A DNA stretch of 64,000 nucleotides from Thelonectria olida (lineage: Eukaryota; Ascomycota; Sordariomycetes; Hypocreales; Nectriaceae). The notes under the pieces were generated by a model. That model did not search any database. It was not told where the DNA came from and saw only the letters and a list, made by a program, of their open reading frames with translations. A program made the position numbers and the translations under genes. Of this stretch, positions 21,984 through 32,158 are shown piece after piece (position 1 is the stretch's first letter; each line of letters starts with the position of its first letter). The stretch is from the NCBI GenBank assembly GCA_020736575.1, contig JAGPYM010000048.1:124001-188000 (forward strand). The letters run 5' to 3'.

Positions 21984-22290
21984 ATGACATTGCAGTTGAC
22001 GGCGAGCGTACCGGTCGCAGTCTCCGCACTAGCAAAAGAAGCACCTGAGGTTCTTGGAGATGATTATCTCGCTGGACTTTGGAGGCACCATCTCGGGTGG
22101 GAACTTGGATGTCAGGCTTCCGAAGACGGTAGCCAAATGCAATACCGTCCCTCCCTGGTTTCCGACACGCCTCATTGATCTTGGATTAGGGACGTATACC
22201 CACTTTCGACTTCTCGATACCAGCCGAACCCCTCCATCGGGTCGGTACATCACACTCAGTCATTGCTGGGGTTCTACCCATCCGGGTTGA
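21984..22290 (+). pseudogene. HET-domain gene fragments
   Basis: Two overlapping plus frames resemble heterokaryon-incompatibility (HET) proteins. The first (21984-22178) contains SALAKEAPEVLGDDYLAGLW, a pattern from the region after the HET domain. The second (22054-22290) contains WFPTRLIDLG, then GRYITLSHCWG, the start of the HET domain itself. In an intact gene the order would be reversed, so these look like shuffled pieces. HET proteins trigger cell death after fusion of unlike mycelia; nothing here could be functional. The second block is the safer call. Confidence 0.55.
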
Positions 22291-23100
22291 CTCGGACCGC
22301 CTGCTGGATCCGGCCCGGGTGAACTCCGAGTTTCCCGAAAAGGTGGGCCGCCCAGACGAAAACGGAGCATAGGCTTGGAAACTTACGAGGCGCAATTAAT
22401 TGGCGACATCATGATTCAATCATGATCAGTGAACGCGAAATTGGCGTTTAGCAGACGCTTGCGCATTGCGACGTTGCCGTCATTCTGCATTTAAATCTAC
22501 TGATATTCCCATTCCAGCCAGCCTCGTAGTACCTGCAGGACGGGATTTCCCGCCCTGGTGGACACTGGTGCAGCAATGTCAAAGTTAAATTATAATACAA
22601 GTTCTACGCAGGCTGGTAGGCACCGCTGATTTATCATATAATTCGGCCATTCGAAACGATTCCACCAGAGTGATCGAAGGTGGCTAAAGTTTTATAGTCA
22701 TATCTTAATATAGTTTTCCGCTATAGCCACATCGGGTAGTGGGAAACTTTCTCGCTCTGGCGAGAATGGGTTGCAGAATCCTATTAACGAGGCGATCCTC
22801 TGAGACAGTTGAAACGACTTAGGGTGTTAAAGTTAGCCCACAAGATCGCAGATGACGGGGCACCCTTTGGAGAGCCTCCTTCTGCAGGTGCTCACATACG
22901 CGGCGCAGAAGTATAGACAATAAATGCAACGCCATTGCATCGTTCTATCTCGGGCGATCACTCCAAGATATCTATTTCCATGACATGTGATACAGGTCCC
23001 CTCATAGACGAGTCAATTTAAAATAAAGGGGTGGTTGCCCCCGAGTCTAAAACCTATCATACATCTTGCCCCTTTGACAATCCTTTTTGACTTCCTTGAC
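22291..23100. other. Intergenic stretch upstream of the metalloprotease
   Basis: Stop-rich, with AT-rich pieces near 22560-22740. No gene seen. The last 150 bp should hold the protease promoter. Confidence 0.4.
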
Positions 23101-23108
23101 TATTTAAA
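23101..23108 (+). promoter_or_regulatory. TATA-like box of the metalloprotease gene
   Basis: TATTTAAA lies 52-59 bp upstream of the ATG at 23160. Confidence 0.45.
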
Positions 23109-23159
23109 CTGGATCCCAACATAGGAGACTGGTGTGGAACCACCGCAAGACCTGACACC

Positions 23160-23966
23160 ATGGTATCTACCGAACACCCGACCGGTCACAAGACTTCGCA
23201 GAAGAGGCAACTGCTAAAAGCCTTACATGCGAGGATTGGGAAGGAACGGTTGGAGACAGTCGGCACTCTGGAGGAGCTCAAAAGAGAATATGGCCGCCTC
23301 AAGCTAAGCGATGACATGTCACTGTCTGACTCAAAGTACGACTGTGCCACGCAAGTGTCAATGCCCGACCCTCCAATGGGACCGAAAGAGCAGAAGCCAG
23401 GCCCAGAAGACATCTGGGTTGGCCTATGGGGTGTGATCCCCCGTTGGAAATCCGGGGAAACTGTCAACTACACTGCATATAAGAATGGCTGGGCGTCCCC
23501 TAGCCATGCCTATTACGCCGCGTATAAGCTTTACGAAGCAGCCGAGAAGTGGAACAGCCTGAAAGTCGGCGTCAAGTTTCACTATGTGAGCCACCTTGAG
23601 GATGCCGCATTTGTTCTGGCCTACGGCGGTGATGGAGGCTCCACACTTGCAAAAGGCTTCTTCCCGAACTCGAATGACCTCAATACAGTCTTCGTATATC
23701 AGAGAGCCTTTCAGGCAGGCATGGCCAACAACATGGCCAATATCTTTCTGCACGAACTTGGGCATGTTTTGGGTCTCAGGCATGAGTTTGCGGCCCAAGA
23801 AGGGGGCGCTATCCAGTGGGGAAGCAACAATCCGCTCTCAGTCATGAGCTACAATTTCCCCCCACAGATTCAAGAGTCGGACAAAAAAGACGCGAGATCA
23901 TTCTATGATTTTAGAGGGACGAGTATGGGAGGATATCGGATTCAGGATGTAATCCCAGACAATTGA
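23160..23966 (+). CDS. Metzincin (matrixin-like) zinc metalloprotease
   Basis: 268-residue intronless protein. The zinc site HELGHVLGLRH (residues about 198-208) has all three His ligands and the catalytic Glu. The Met-turn SVMSYNF follows about 20 residues after the third His, as in matrixins (M10) and related metzincins. The catalytic domain begins near IWVGLWGVIPRWKSGETVNY, and a helix (HAYYAAYKLYEAAEKWNSL) precedes the FVLAYGGDGG strand. The N-terminus is polar (MVSTEHPTGHKTSQKRQLLK) with no signal peptide, so a cytosolic, leaderless-secreted or propeptide-bearing form must be considered. There is no cysteine-switch motif I can see, though one Cys lies near residue 62. Substrate unknown. 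Frame intact, between decayed genes. Confidence 0.88.
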   Translation: MVSTEHPTGHKTSQKRQLLKALHARIGKERLETVGTLEELKREYGRLKLSDDMSLSDSKYDCATQVSMPDPPMGPKEQKPGPEDIWVGLWGVIPRWKSGETVNYTAYKNGWASPSHAYYAAYKLYEAAEKWNSLKVGVKFHYVSHLEDAAFVLAYGGDGGSTLAKGFFPNSNDLNTVFVYQRAFQAGMANNMANIFLHELGHVLGLRHEFAAQEGGAIQWGSNNPLSVMSYNFPPQIQESDKKDARSFYDFRGTSMGGYRIQDVIPDN

Positions 23967-25087
23967 TCCGTTGCGCTTGACGATGTGTAGGGAGTGTATT
24001 GGGATGTTGGCGGTCACCATAAAATACCATTTTACGTTATCGTTATCGATGACTGTGGGCTAGGGATTGCTCTTTAACTTGCTTTTAGGTTCCGGTTAAG
24101 GTAGTCAGCGAATCTTGATAGTCATGAAGCCCCTCGGCATTGGTTTTCCCACTGGGTTTTCCCAATGCCGTGACGCAAATGCGGAGAGGACTAGGCTAGT
24201 GTTCATTGTCACTCATTTCGAGTATATTTCTACACTTCGCAACCATACAATAGTTGCCCACCGTATCACAGGATTACGGTAAAATTAGAGTGGTGGGCAC
24301 GGACGAGCGCGTGCTGAGTTCTATAAGTAACTCATCTACAACAATCATCAACCCTTCAGTACCATCCATTATAGCTCTTGGTTTCAAATAGCCTCTTCCT
24401 GTATACTTAGATCTTGGTCGTGCTAAATTCCTGGGGTATGGGGCCTCCAGACTTCCTAGGGCGGGGGAGGCCGGGTGGTTCCACTTAAACATATCACAGT
24501 ACATTCAGTATCACAGCACATTCTATATCACAGTCCATGCTGGTCATGAGGGCCTGAAGGATTACTGATTCCTGATGGTGGTCCACGGGATGATCGGTGG
24601 AGGACCGGTCGGGAGCGCTGGTTGTATCGGAACGGTCGGTTACCACTTTGAGAGCAAGGCTGAGCGCACGGCATGTTTCAAGGTAAGGGTTGACTGTCGT
24701 GACAGAGGTTGCGGTGCGCTTGCACGCTCTTTAGTTTCTTCGCGATGTCATTGTCCTTTGAGAGTGCGATACCGTACAAACAAGCAAACCAAGTAACAAA
24801 AGCGCCGAAGCCCATCAGTGCGCTAATTCACTGTTGTAATGAGAAGATTTTTATGTTGCTTAATTCATACTGAATGTGCAGTAGGGGAACCACTATTTAT
24901 GTACAGGCACGATCTCTTGCAGAATGTTCCTCCTTCTTCCGCACCTTGCCACCGACTTGGTCGCCTCACACTTGTGATCTCCAACATTCACCAAGTCGTG
25001 CGTGCTCACTTCACCTAGAGGAGAGATCCGCTGTGGCTAATATGGTACCCATGAGTTAGCCACATTAACGATTGTAGCAGTGCCACA
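23967..25087. other. Gene-free stretch after the metalloprotease
   Basis: Contains a small hairpin (CGGCATTGG / CCAATGCCG near 24136-24171) that could act in 3'-end formation. Short ORFs at 24274-24504 and 24575-24796 lack recognisable motifs. Confidence 0.4.
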
Positions 25088-25695
25088 TTGCACAGGTTGA
25101 CGCGTTTGAACAGCGAACGAACCGCGTCAGTCCGGCACAAACTTTCGACGTCCGAGACGCGACGGGAAGTCCACTCCTGGCTCGGCCGCTGGTCCCCAAA
25201 CGAACGCTACCATAACTCCGTCCAGAAGAGGCTCGTCGGCACCTGCGATTGGATCTTCCACCAGACCGCATTCCAGAACTGGCTCGACCAAGAATTCCCC
25301 GCAGGCGCAAAGTTGCTGTGGATCAATGGACCAGCGGGGTTCGGCAAGACGATTCTCTGCGCGCACGTCGTCGAACACCTCTCGTCCACCCTTGAGACAC
25401 CGGTCGCCCATTTCTTCTTCTCATCCGACCTTGAGAGCCGCGAAGACCCTTTCGTAGCTGTAAGATCATGGATTTCCCAGGTCGTGTCGCAGCACGAGGG
25501 CGGGTTCGAGCACGTCCGCCAGAGATGGGAGGCTGATTCGGATCCCGTCGCGACCCGTGCGGATGTCGTCATGCTCTTCACACAGCTCCTCCACATTGTC
25601 CCGGCTGTACATTCATTATCGACGGCCTAGACGAATGCACCTACTTGGGCAACAGCAGCACGTCGGTTACCAGATTCCTCCACACTGACGGCGTG
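25088..25695 (+). pseudogene. NACHT (NLR-like) NTPase fragment
   Basis: The first frame carries WSPNERYHNSVQKRLVGTCD and FQNWLDQEF, then Walker A NGPAGFGKTILCAHV and VAHFFFSSDLESREDP, typical of the start of fungal NACHT domains. The frame breaks near 25602 (one base short). Walker B and its context (CTFIIDGLDECTYLGNSS) continue in the next frame. The remainder of the NACHT domain, a repeat domain and any N-terminal effector domain are missing. Intact relatives are NLR-like sensors in allorecognition and cell death. Confidence 0.75.
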
Positions 25696-26070
25696 GTCAT
25701 CACACGTAATCGTAAAGCAGGTTCGGGCCACCTTGAAGGACTCGCAGCGGACGTTCCACGACGTGGCAGTTTCCAACCTGGACTCGAGCCTGTGGGATTG
25801 GCCGCCTTCGGATCGTCTCATGTGGATTGTTGACGACGCCCAAGGCCTCAGGGTGTAGCAGGAGTGTCGGCAACGCCCTTACCTCGGCGATGAGGTGTCG
25901 GAGCAGGAGGTCAAGGAGATCAAGGAGGTATTCGGATGCCACGAGTGCGGGGGCGGGAGTTCATATTTGGCGGTTCGGTGGGAAGGCTACGAGGGTCCTA
26001 CGTGGGAGCTCGAGTCGCGACTCGCCGGCTCTTGTGCCCTGCTTGGAGGCAAGTGGGCTCCAGGGGTATG
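25696..26070 (+). pseudogene. Chromodomain-like remnant
   Basis: The plus frame reads SSLWDWPPSDRLMWIVDDAQ, a TAG at about 25857, then PYLGDEVSEQEVKEIKEVFG and SSYLAVRWEGYEGPTWELES before a TGA near 26069. The block YLAVRWEGY-EGPTWE-ES-L fits a chromodomain with its aromatic cage residues. Chromodomains end many fungal gypsy elements and also occur in host chromatin proteins, and I cannot tell which this was. It follows the NACHT fragment directly but in its own frame. Confidence 0.4.
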
Positions 26071-26581
26071 ATCAACAGAATGGCTGCACCGGCTGCGGCA
26101 CTCAGCCACTCGTTTCACCACTCATTACATCTCACTCGGGGCTTGGGGGCGCATAGCCAGGTGGCTCTATGGCAGGGAGCGATGCCTCAGGAACCGTTGT
26201 CCCGGCAGAGGAAACGAAAACCGTTCGTCCGGCCGTAAAACAAGTTGACCATCGGTGGAATCTTTCACAAATCGAGAACTATATGCTTGTTGTAGATGCG
26301 CTGCCGTAGAGATGATCTGAACAGGGCGAAAAGACGATGGTCTGGTGTTGGCACATGATCAGTATCCGATAAACGGTGTAATTACTCCGATTGAGAAAGC
26401 CTCAGACTGGCCTCTTGGCCCTCCCGCCAATGAGTAGCACAGTAGTAGGATATTTATGTATCACCTTTATGAGTATGCCTCGGCTCTCCCTCTGAGATGG
26501 ATTACCACCACCTGCCCGCCGTTCCGCTCCTCCACGAGCGCTGGTTGCTCCTGGCAGCTCCTGGCAATACTGGATCTCCCT
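26071..26581. other. Intergenic stretch without recognisable gene
   Basis: No ORF with recognisable motifs between the chromodomain-like remnant and the convergent hypothetical gene. Confidence 0.35.
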
Positions 26582-27458
26582 CTAAACTCTCGAAGAGGGT
26601 TTATTTCTCTTGGACCTCCTGGGATGTTTCTTTTGGATTCTTGCTGACCTTCGGAGCTCTCCATTAGCCTGCGCCGACTCTCGGGCCCTGCCTCTGCCCC
26701 GGCCCTGCCGGGCTGAACCAGTGCCATGTTGGAAATCCTGCGGAGGCTTTGGTTGGATATTTGAGATGAAATACTCGAAACTCGTGTTGCTCATCATCTC
26801 AGTTGGAGCCTCGGAGTTCTCGCGGTTTAAGAAGAACTTGGAGTCCTGTTCTGTCTCGCTGCAGTGTTTGTCTTTTGGAGACTGTTGGTTACGGCTAGGG
26901 CCCTGAGTGGATGTGGTGTGGTCTGCACCCTCCGTTAGAAAGTGTTTTAACTTAGCGGGAGAGTGATGGCCCTTACTGTCATCATAGCTGGGAACGACTG
27001 AGTTCGTGCCTTTGGAGGTGTTCCTCAGGGAACCCGTATCTTGCTTCTTGGAGGGCGATGCTTCCGATTTCGTTCTCCAAGAGCACTCGCGCAAAGAGGG
27101 GGAGTCACCTAGGATAGGAGAAGACATTGTGGTTAAATTCAGTCTGGGAGGCGACAAGATGCAGCGTCAGGAGGTGTGGGCGGACACCGAGAATTTATAT
27201 TCATTGCGTCAGAATCGGACTCCTCACTCGAACAGTACCAACGGCACCCAGGTTACTCACCTCGGCTCTTTCATTTAGATAGTAATCCCTGGGCTCTGGG
27301 GATGGCGCTGCCGATCTGCGAAAGCTGAGAGCGCTCGACTCGTTCTCTGACAGTTCTTCCGGAGAGTCGTAGTCTTCTGTTGAGGCGACAGGCAGTGAAC
27401 TAGTTGTCCCAGCCTCACGCTCGACGTCGATTGGTGCTGCGCAGCAGTTACCAGACAT
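26582..27458 (-). CDS. Hypothetical low-complexity basic protein, probably two exons
   Basis: Exon 1 starts at the ATG at 27458 (MSGNCCAAPIDVEREAGTTS, then an acidic/Ser-rich STEDYDSPEELSENESSALS). It meets a GTGAGT splice donor after YYLNERAE. The second open block (27157-26582) is Ser/Lys/Glu-rich and ends in a strongly basic tail with an RG run (GRGRGRARESAQANGELRR, KKHPRRSKRNK), likely a nuclear localisation or nucleic-acid-binding tail. The exact acceptor is uncertain; a CAG lies near 27141. No family recognised. It may be a repeat-derived gene. Confidence 0.4.
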
Positions 27459-27654
27459 AATATTGCGCGACAGAATCAACATAGAAATTAACTAGTTATT
27501 TATGATAGAGTGCGGTACAGTAGCTAGCTGTTCACTCCATTTTCTTTTCTTTTTTTTTTCCCCAACGATCCTTATGAGCCTCTACCGCAATGCCGTGACG
27601 TGCCGGAACCGGCCGAACAGGACCGTTTTGATCCAGATCTGTCCGCGGCATTGA

Positions 27655-27852
27655 CTACTTTTTCCCATCGTTGTTCTGGCCACCATCCTTCTTCATCAAC
27701 GCAGCCCATGTCTCCGCCACGTTATCGTACAACGGTCGCAGTCTCGAGTCTGGCATGGGCTGAAGCTGGGGCGGTTTGTTCGTCGCCGTGCTGTTGGTTT
27801 GGTCCAAGCAGGTTCGCCCTGGGTTCGCAGGTTTGGAATTGTTTGGCTGCAT
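27655..27852 (-). CDS. Hypothetical small protein
   Basis: A 65-codon frame from the ATG at 27852 (MQPNNSKPANPGRTCLDQTN...) ends in PLYDNVAETWAALMKKDGG. The same frame is open to an ATG at 27972. Composition is protein-like, with an N/P/T-rich start and a short helix. There is no known family and no support beyond the open frame. Confidence 0.25.
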   Translation of the reverse strand: MQPNNSKPANPGRTCLDQTNSTATNKPPQLQPMPDSRLRPLYDNVAETWAALMKKDGGQNNDGKK

Positions 27853-28241
27853 TGTGGAGGTAGAGCGATTTGGGTAAAAACGGGATGCGGGTTGGGTGTA
27901 ATGGCTGTTTGGCAAAACAGACACCGAGTACTGCACAGTGGTGTAGAGTGCGCGCGGCACTTCTCTCAGCAATCCCTCTTTATAAGGCTTATTCGACTAT
28001 AATACTGTACAGCAACGCAAGCCGAGCCTACGGCCAGCAATCGCACCGTTCGGCCACTTCTTGCTCTCGAACAACGAAACCAATACAAACTACAAAACCA
28101 AGAGAAAGAAATGGACAATACACACGAACCGGCAAACAAAAACCAACGCCTTCAATCGGAGGTGTCCTGATCACTCAACTAACTGGCTTGTCCGAATCTC
28201 TTCCCTCCCCCGCCTTTAGCCCTCTTGGCATAGAAAAAGCG

Positions 28242-28562
28242 TCAGAGAAGTATCACTATCGCAGCCGTGAGTGGCAGAGCCGTCGTCCTCGTAGTTGTAC
28301 ACCGCGGAGCGGTTCCCTGGCAGTCGGGAGGGCACAACACCGACGGGCATTCTGAGCGGTCCGCCTTCAGCGCCAGGCCGTACTCGCAGAATTGGCGGGG
28401 GAAAGCATCGTTGATGTCGGAGGCGTCGTAGTACAGGTCGGCCCCGGGATGCAGCGTGGGGTTGTAGGCGTACTCGAACAGCGTGACCACGCTTGAATAC
28501 ACTCTCACCGTCGCTTGCCGCCTGAGACAGTCGCTGGTCCGTGGTGATCTCGATGGATGCAC
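28242..28562 (-). pseudogene. Bys1/thaumatin-like secreted protein, C-terminal fragment
   Basis: The frame contains TLFEYAYNPTLHPGADLYYD, ASDINDAFPRQFCEYGLALK and the Cys-rich end CPSVLCPPDCQGTAPRC. This pattern resembles the C-terminal part of fungal Bys1/thaumatin-like secreted proteins (D.YYD.S.IN...P..F..YG followed by CPS..CP..C). No signal peptide or N-terminal strands are found upstream in any frame, so the 5' part is lost or in an unrecognised exon. Length is well below the family norm. Confidence 0.4.
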
Positions 28563-29933
28563 ATGCTGTGTGCCTTGTCTTGTTCATGGTTTGATGATGG
28601 GCAAGCCTGCTTTACTGGAGGTCTGCCACAACGATTGTTCATATAATAATGGGCCCAGGTGCTGGCTACCTGAGACAAAGGATCGTTACATAAAAACAGG
28701 AGCAATTAATAACTACGTATTCCAACCTCTCCGTGGCGATGTCCACCGCAAGCCCCGAATCTGCTGCCGACTCCAACCTAACAGCCATCTGTAAAAGAAC
28801 TCTTCTTGAGTTCTTACTTAAAGGAAGAAATTAGCCAATACATGGGCACCCGGGCGTGCCACCCACAAACTATCCAGCGTCCCATTGGCCCATGCAACAC
28901 GCAACACGCGCTCTGCAACTGTAACCTGAACCGCGACAAACACCTCGGGTCCAGGAGAAACAACGGATCAGACGACATTTGTTGATGATGCCCTGCCGCC
29001 GGAGGGCATATATGAATCACGCGAATCTCTGCTCACAGCCATCAATTCTTGAGCGAAACCTCGAGGTTATGCATTCACGACGGGAAAAATCCACGAAGAC
29101 CCCAAACGGTCGAATCAAAGTCGTGTTTGCATGCGATCGGAATAAGTCGCCACCGAGTACATCTATCGTACGAAAACGCCGCACTTGTAGCCGGAGAACT
29201 GGATGCAAGTTCTCAGTACTGGCCAAACAGTCACTGGATGGAAGTACATGGGTCCTAAGCCATCGACCAGACAAGGAGTGTGCCCAGCACAATCACCCAC
29301 CGAGTGAAGATGCATCTGCACACCCGGCGCATCGCCAGCTTAACGAGAGAGATGCTGCCATTATTTCAAATCTGAGGACCGCTGGTACTGCTCCTCGAGA
29401 TATCAGAACCTACCTCTATAACAATTCCGATAGCCTCGCGACTCAGCAAGACGTCTATAACCGAATTGCGGCAACCAGGAGAGATCTACGTGAAGGGCAA
29501 AGCAGTATCCAAGCGCTGGTTGACCAATTATACGAAGAGGGCTTCTGGTGTCGAGTTCGACTGGATTCAGACCATCGGCTCACAGCCATCTTTTTCGCCC
29601 ATCCGGACTCTTTTACCTACCTCCAATGCAGCCCAGACGTCTTATTGTTAGACTGCACCTACAAGACGAACAAGCACGCCATGCCGCTCCTTGACATGGT
29701 TGAAGTTGATTCTTGCCAGCGTTCGTTCTGCATCGCATTTGCCTTCCTATCAAGGGAATCGGAAGAAGAGACTATTCGTGGGCACTTCATCTCAAATCAC
29801 TCTATCAGCATGAGCTTCCTTCTGTGGTCTTGACTGACTGATGTCTCGCTGCGATAAATGCGGCTGCAACCTGGTTCCCTTCCTCCAAGGCACTTCTTTG
29901 CCTCTGGCATGTCAACAAGGCAGTTCTGCAGTA

Positions 29934-32158
29934 CCATCCAGGACCACCTAATGGATAACCCCACCTAATGGATAACCAAAATTTCGCTCCTCCCATACAA
30001 AATCCAAATTTTCAATTGCACCGTATTCGGCCAGGAATGAAGGTACTTGCAAACTAAGACCTGTACTATATTGCCTTTTTGTAGAATTTTCATATCGGCT
30101 TAAATTTTCCCCGTTCCGCCTCGTGGCCTGGTTCTCTAGCCCTTTGAAACTTTTTGCATTTCACCTCATGTACCCTCGGCGACTCCATCCACTCAAGCCG
30201 AGTGTTCACCTAATTTACTCGACGGAATTCCCTCCGCAATGGTTCGTCGTAATTATACCGAAGATGACGTAGCTGAGGCTATATTAGATACCACTGATAG
30301 AGGCCTCTCACAGAATGAGGCGGCTCAGAAACGTGGAGTGCCTCAGTCAACCCTTTTTGGACGACTTTCCGGTCAAGCGAGCAGGAATGAACGTATCTAG
30401 GCCCATTAGCGTATTTCCAAGAGCCAGGAGGAGACCCTCATTCGTTGGGTGTTGCGACAAGAGTCTCTGGGCTATGCTCTCTCGCATAGCTAACTCCGTG
30501 CCTGTGTCGAGGCCATCCTCAAACAACAAGGCGATAACAAGCCTCTGGGCAAGCACTGGACCACTAGGTTCGTCAAGCGTTACCTACAACTATCTACCAA
30601 GCTTGGGAAACGCTAGGAAGCCGCCAGGTTTAACAGATTTACTCCAAAGGTGGTCAATTGGTACTTCGATATTCGGGAGACAGAATACGGCTGGATCAAG
30701 CCTGAGAATACGGTTAACGTGGACGAGGGCGGCATAATGGCGGGTTTCGGTAAGCCTTCTACAAGTACTCTATGGGTTTCCATAGGTCATAACTAATTGG
30801 TTGTCCATGAGGCTTGGACAGCCTCGTAATCGGGAGCTCTGACCCGAAGAAGAAGGCGATGTTGAAAGGCGTCCAGTCACGCACTTGGACCTCGTTTATT
30901 GAGGCTATTACCGCAACTGGTCGCGCTTTAAAACCGGGCATTATCTTTAAAAGAAAAGAGCTACAGAAGCAGTAGTTTCTTAACGAATTCGAATTAATAG
31001 CGGACTGGCACTACATCACATCACCAAATGGCTGGACCGACAACCACATAGCTCTCGAGTAGTTGAAAGACGTCTATCTACCTTAAACAGAGCTTTGTAA
31101 TGCATCAGATGCGAGACTCATTATCCTTAATGGTCACGGAAGCCATGCACAGGTGAGTATTTTGGGGTTTTCACCGCAAAGTCTCCCGCTATAAGATCAC
31201 TAACGAGCATCTAGGATGAGTGGATGGCTACATGCTTTCTGAATAACATTTACTGCTATTACCTACCAGCACATTGTTCCTATAGTTTATAACCGTTAGG
31301 TAATAGAATTTTTAACATTATTAAAGGTGCGTATCGGAAAGAACTCTAAAAGCTGGCTAATTTGACCGATTTTGCGCCAGTTGACAAAATCAACTTTATT
31401 CGGGCATACGCAAAAGCTAGAGAGGCGGGCATGAGGAAGGAGATTATCTTATCCGGCTGAATATTTACTGGAAATTGGCCTATAAATCGTCACAAGGCTG
31501 TAACACATCCTGAAATTCAACCGGACAAAGAAAACGTGGTGGAACGGTTCAAGACGCCGAGCCCTCCTCAGTTGCACTCAGATAATACGCCGAAAACGAG
31601 CCGCCAGGTGAGAGATTTGGCCAAACACCGAAGTCGTCCGACCAGGCGGAAGTACAGTAAGATCGCAAGGGGGTTGGAAGCTTTAGAGATGAAGGTGGCC
31701 GTTCAGAATGCGCGGATTACTGGCCTCAAGGAGCAGATGGCCCAGCTGCGGCGAGGGAAGAAAAGAAAGGCGGTACCGAACCCGAACCGACGATTCATGG
31801 CTCTGGCGGAGGCTCTAGCGGCTGGAGAAGCTTTTCTTGACTCAAAGGAGGCAGAAATAGAGGTGGATGTGGACGAGGAGGTCGAGTCGGTGATTGAGGT
31901 GGGTGTCAGGTCAGAGGACGAAAGTAACGACTTTAAGGTCGCAATAAAGCACTGCCAGCGCACACGGAGCGGTCGGGAGGTCAAAAAACCACGCAGAGAG
32001 TAAAAATTGATCAATTTTCTAGAGTTTCTCTCCAAAGCTTCGCTTTTTAATTGACGACCTGGTGTTTTATGCACGCGTCAAAATTTGGATTTTGTGTGGG
32101 CGGAGCGAAATTTTGGTTATCCATTAGGTGGGGTTATCCATTAGGTGGTCCTGGATGG
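29934..32158 (+). mobile_element. Pogo-like transposon nested in the MULE
   Basis: 2225 bp, flanked by TA duplications (29932-29933 and 32159-32160). The 79-bp terminal inverted repeats differ at two positions and begin CCATCCAGGACCACC. Each repeat holds two tandem copies of CCACCTAATGGATAACC. Removing the element with one TA restores the MULE reading frame (LQY-CKPD), which proves insertion into a pre-existing gene. The interior is a decayed transposase with many stops. Confidence 0.95.
30239..32003 (+). pseudogene. Pogo-like transposase with RIP-type stops
   Basis: Starts MVRRNYTEDDVAEAILDTTD (psq helix-turn-helix, RGLSQNEAAQKRGVPQSTLF). Homology continues through WIKPENTVNVDEGGIMAGF (first catalytic Asp), GRALKPGIIFKRKELQKQ, NGWTDNHIALE and LIILNGHGSHAQ, where an Asp is expected and Asn stands. 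Numerous TAG/TAA codons replace Gln or Trp, and there is at least one frameshift. The C-terminal third (31536-32003) stays open: basic linker, coiled coil, RRGKKRKAVPNPNRR and an acidic tail. The decay pattern fits C-to-T/G-to-A mutation. Confidence 0.88.

Noticed and set aside
24136..24171. Short hairpin as a regulatory RNA
   Set aside because: Only 9-bp arms with an 18-nt loop; too weak to separate from chance.
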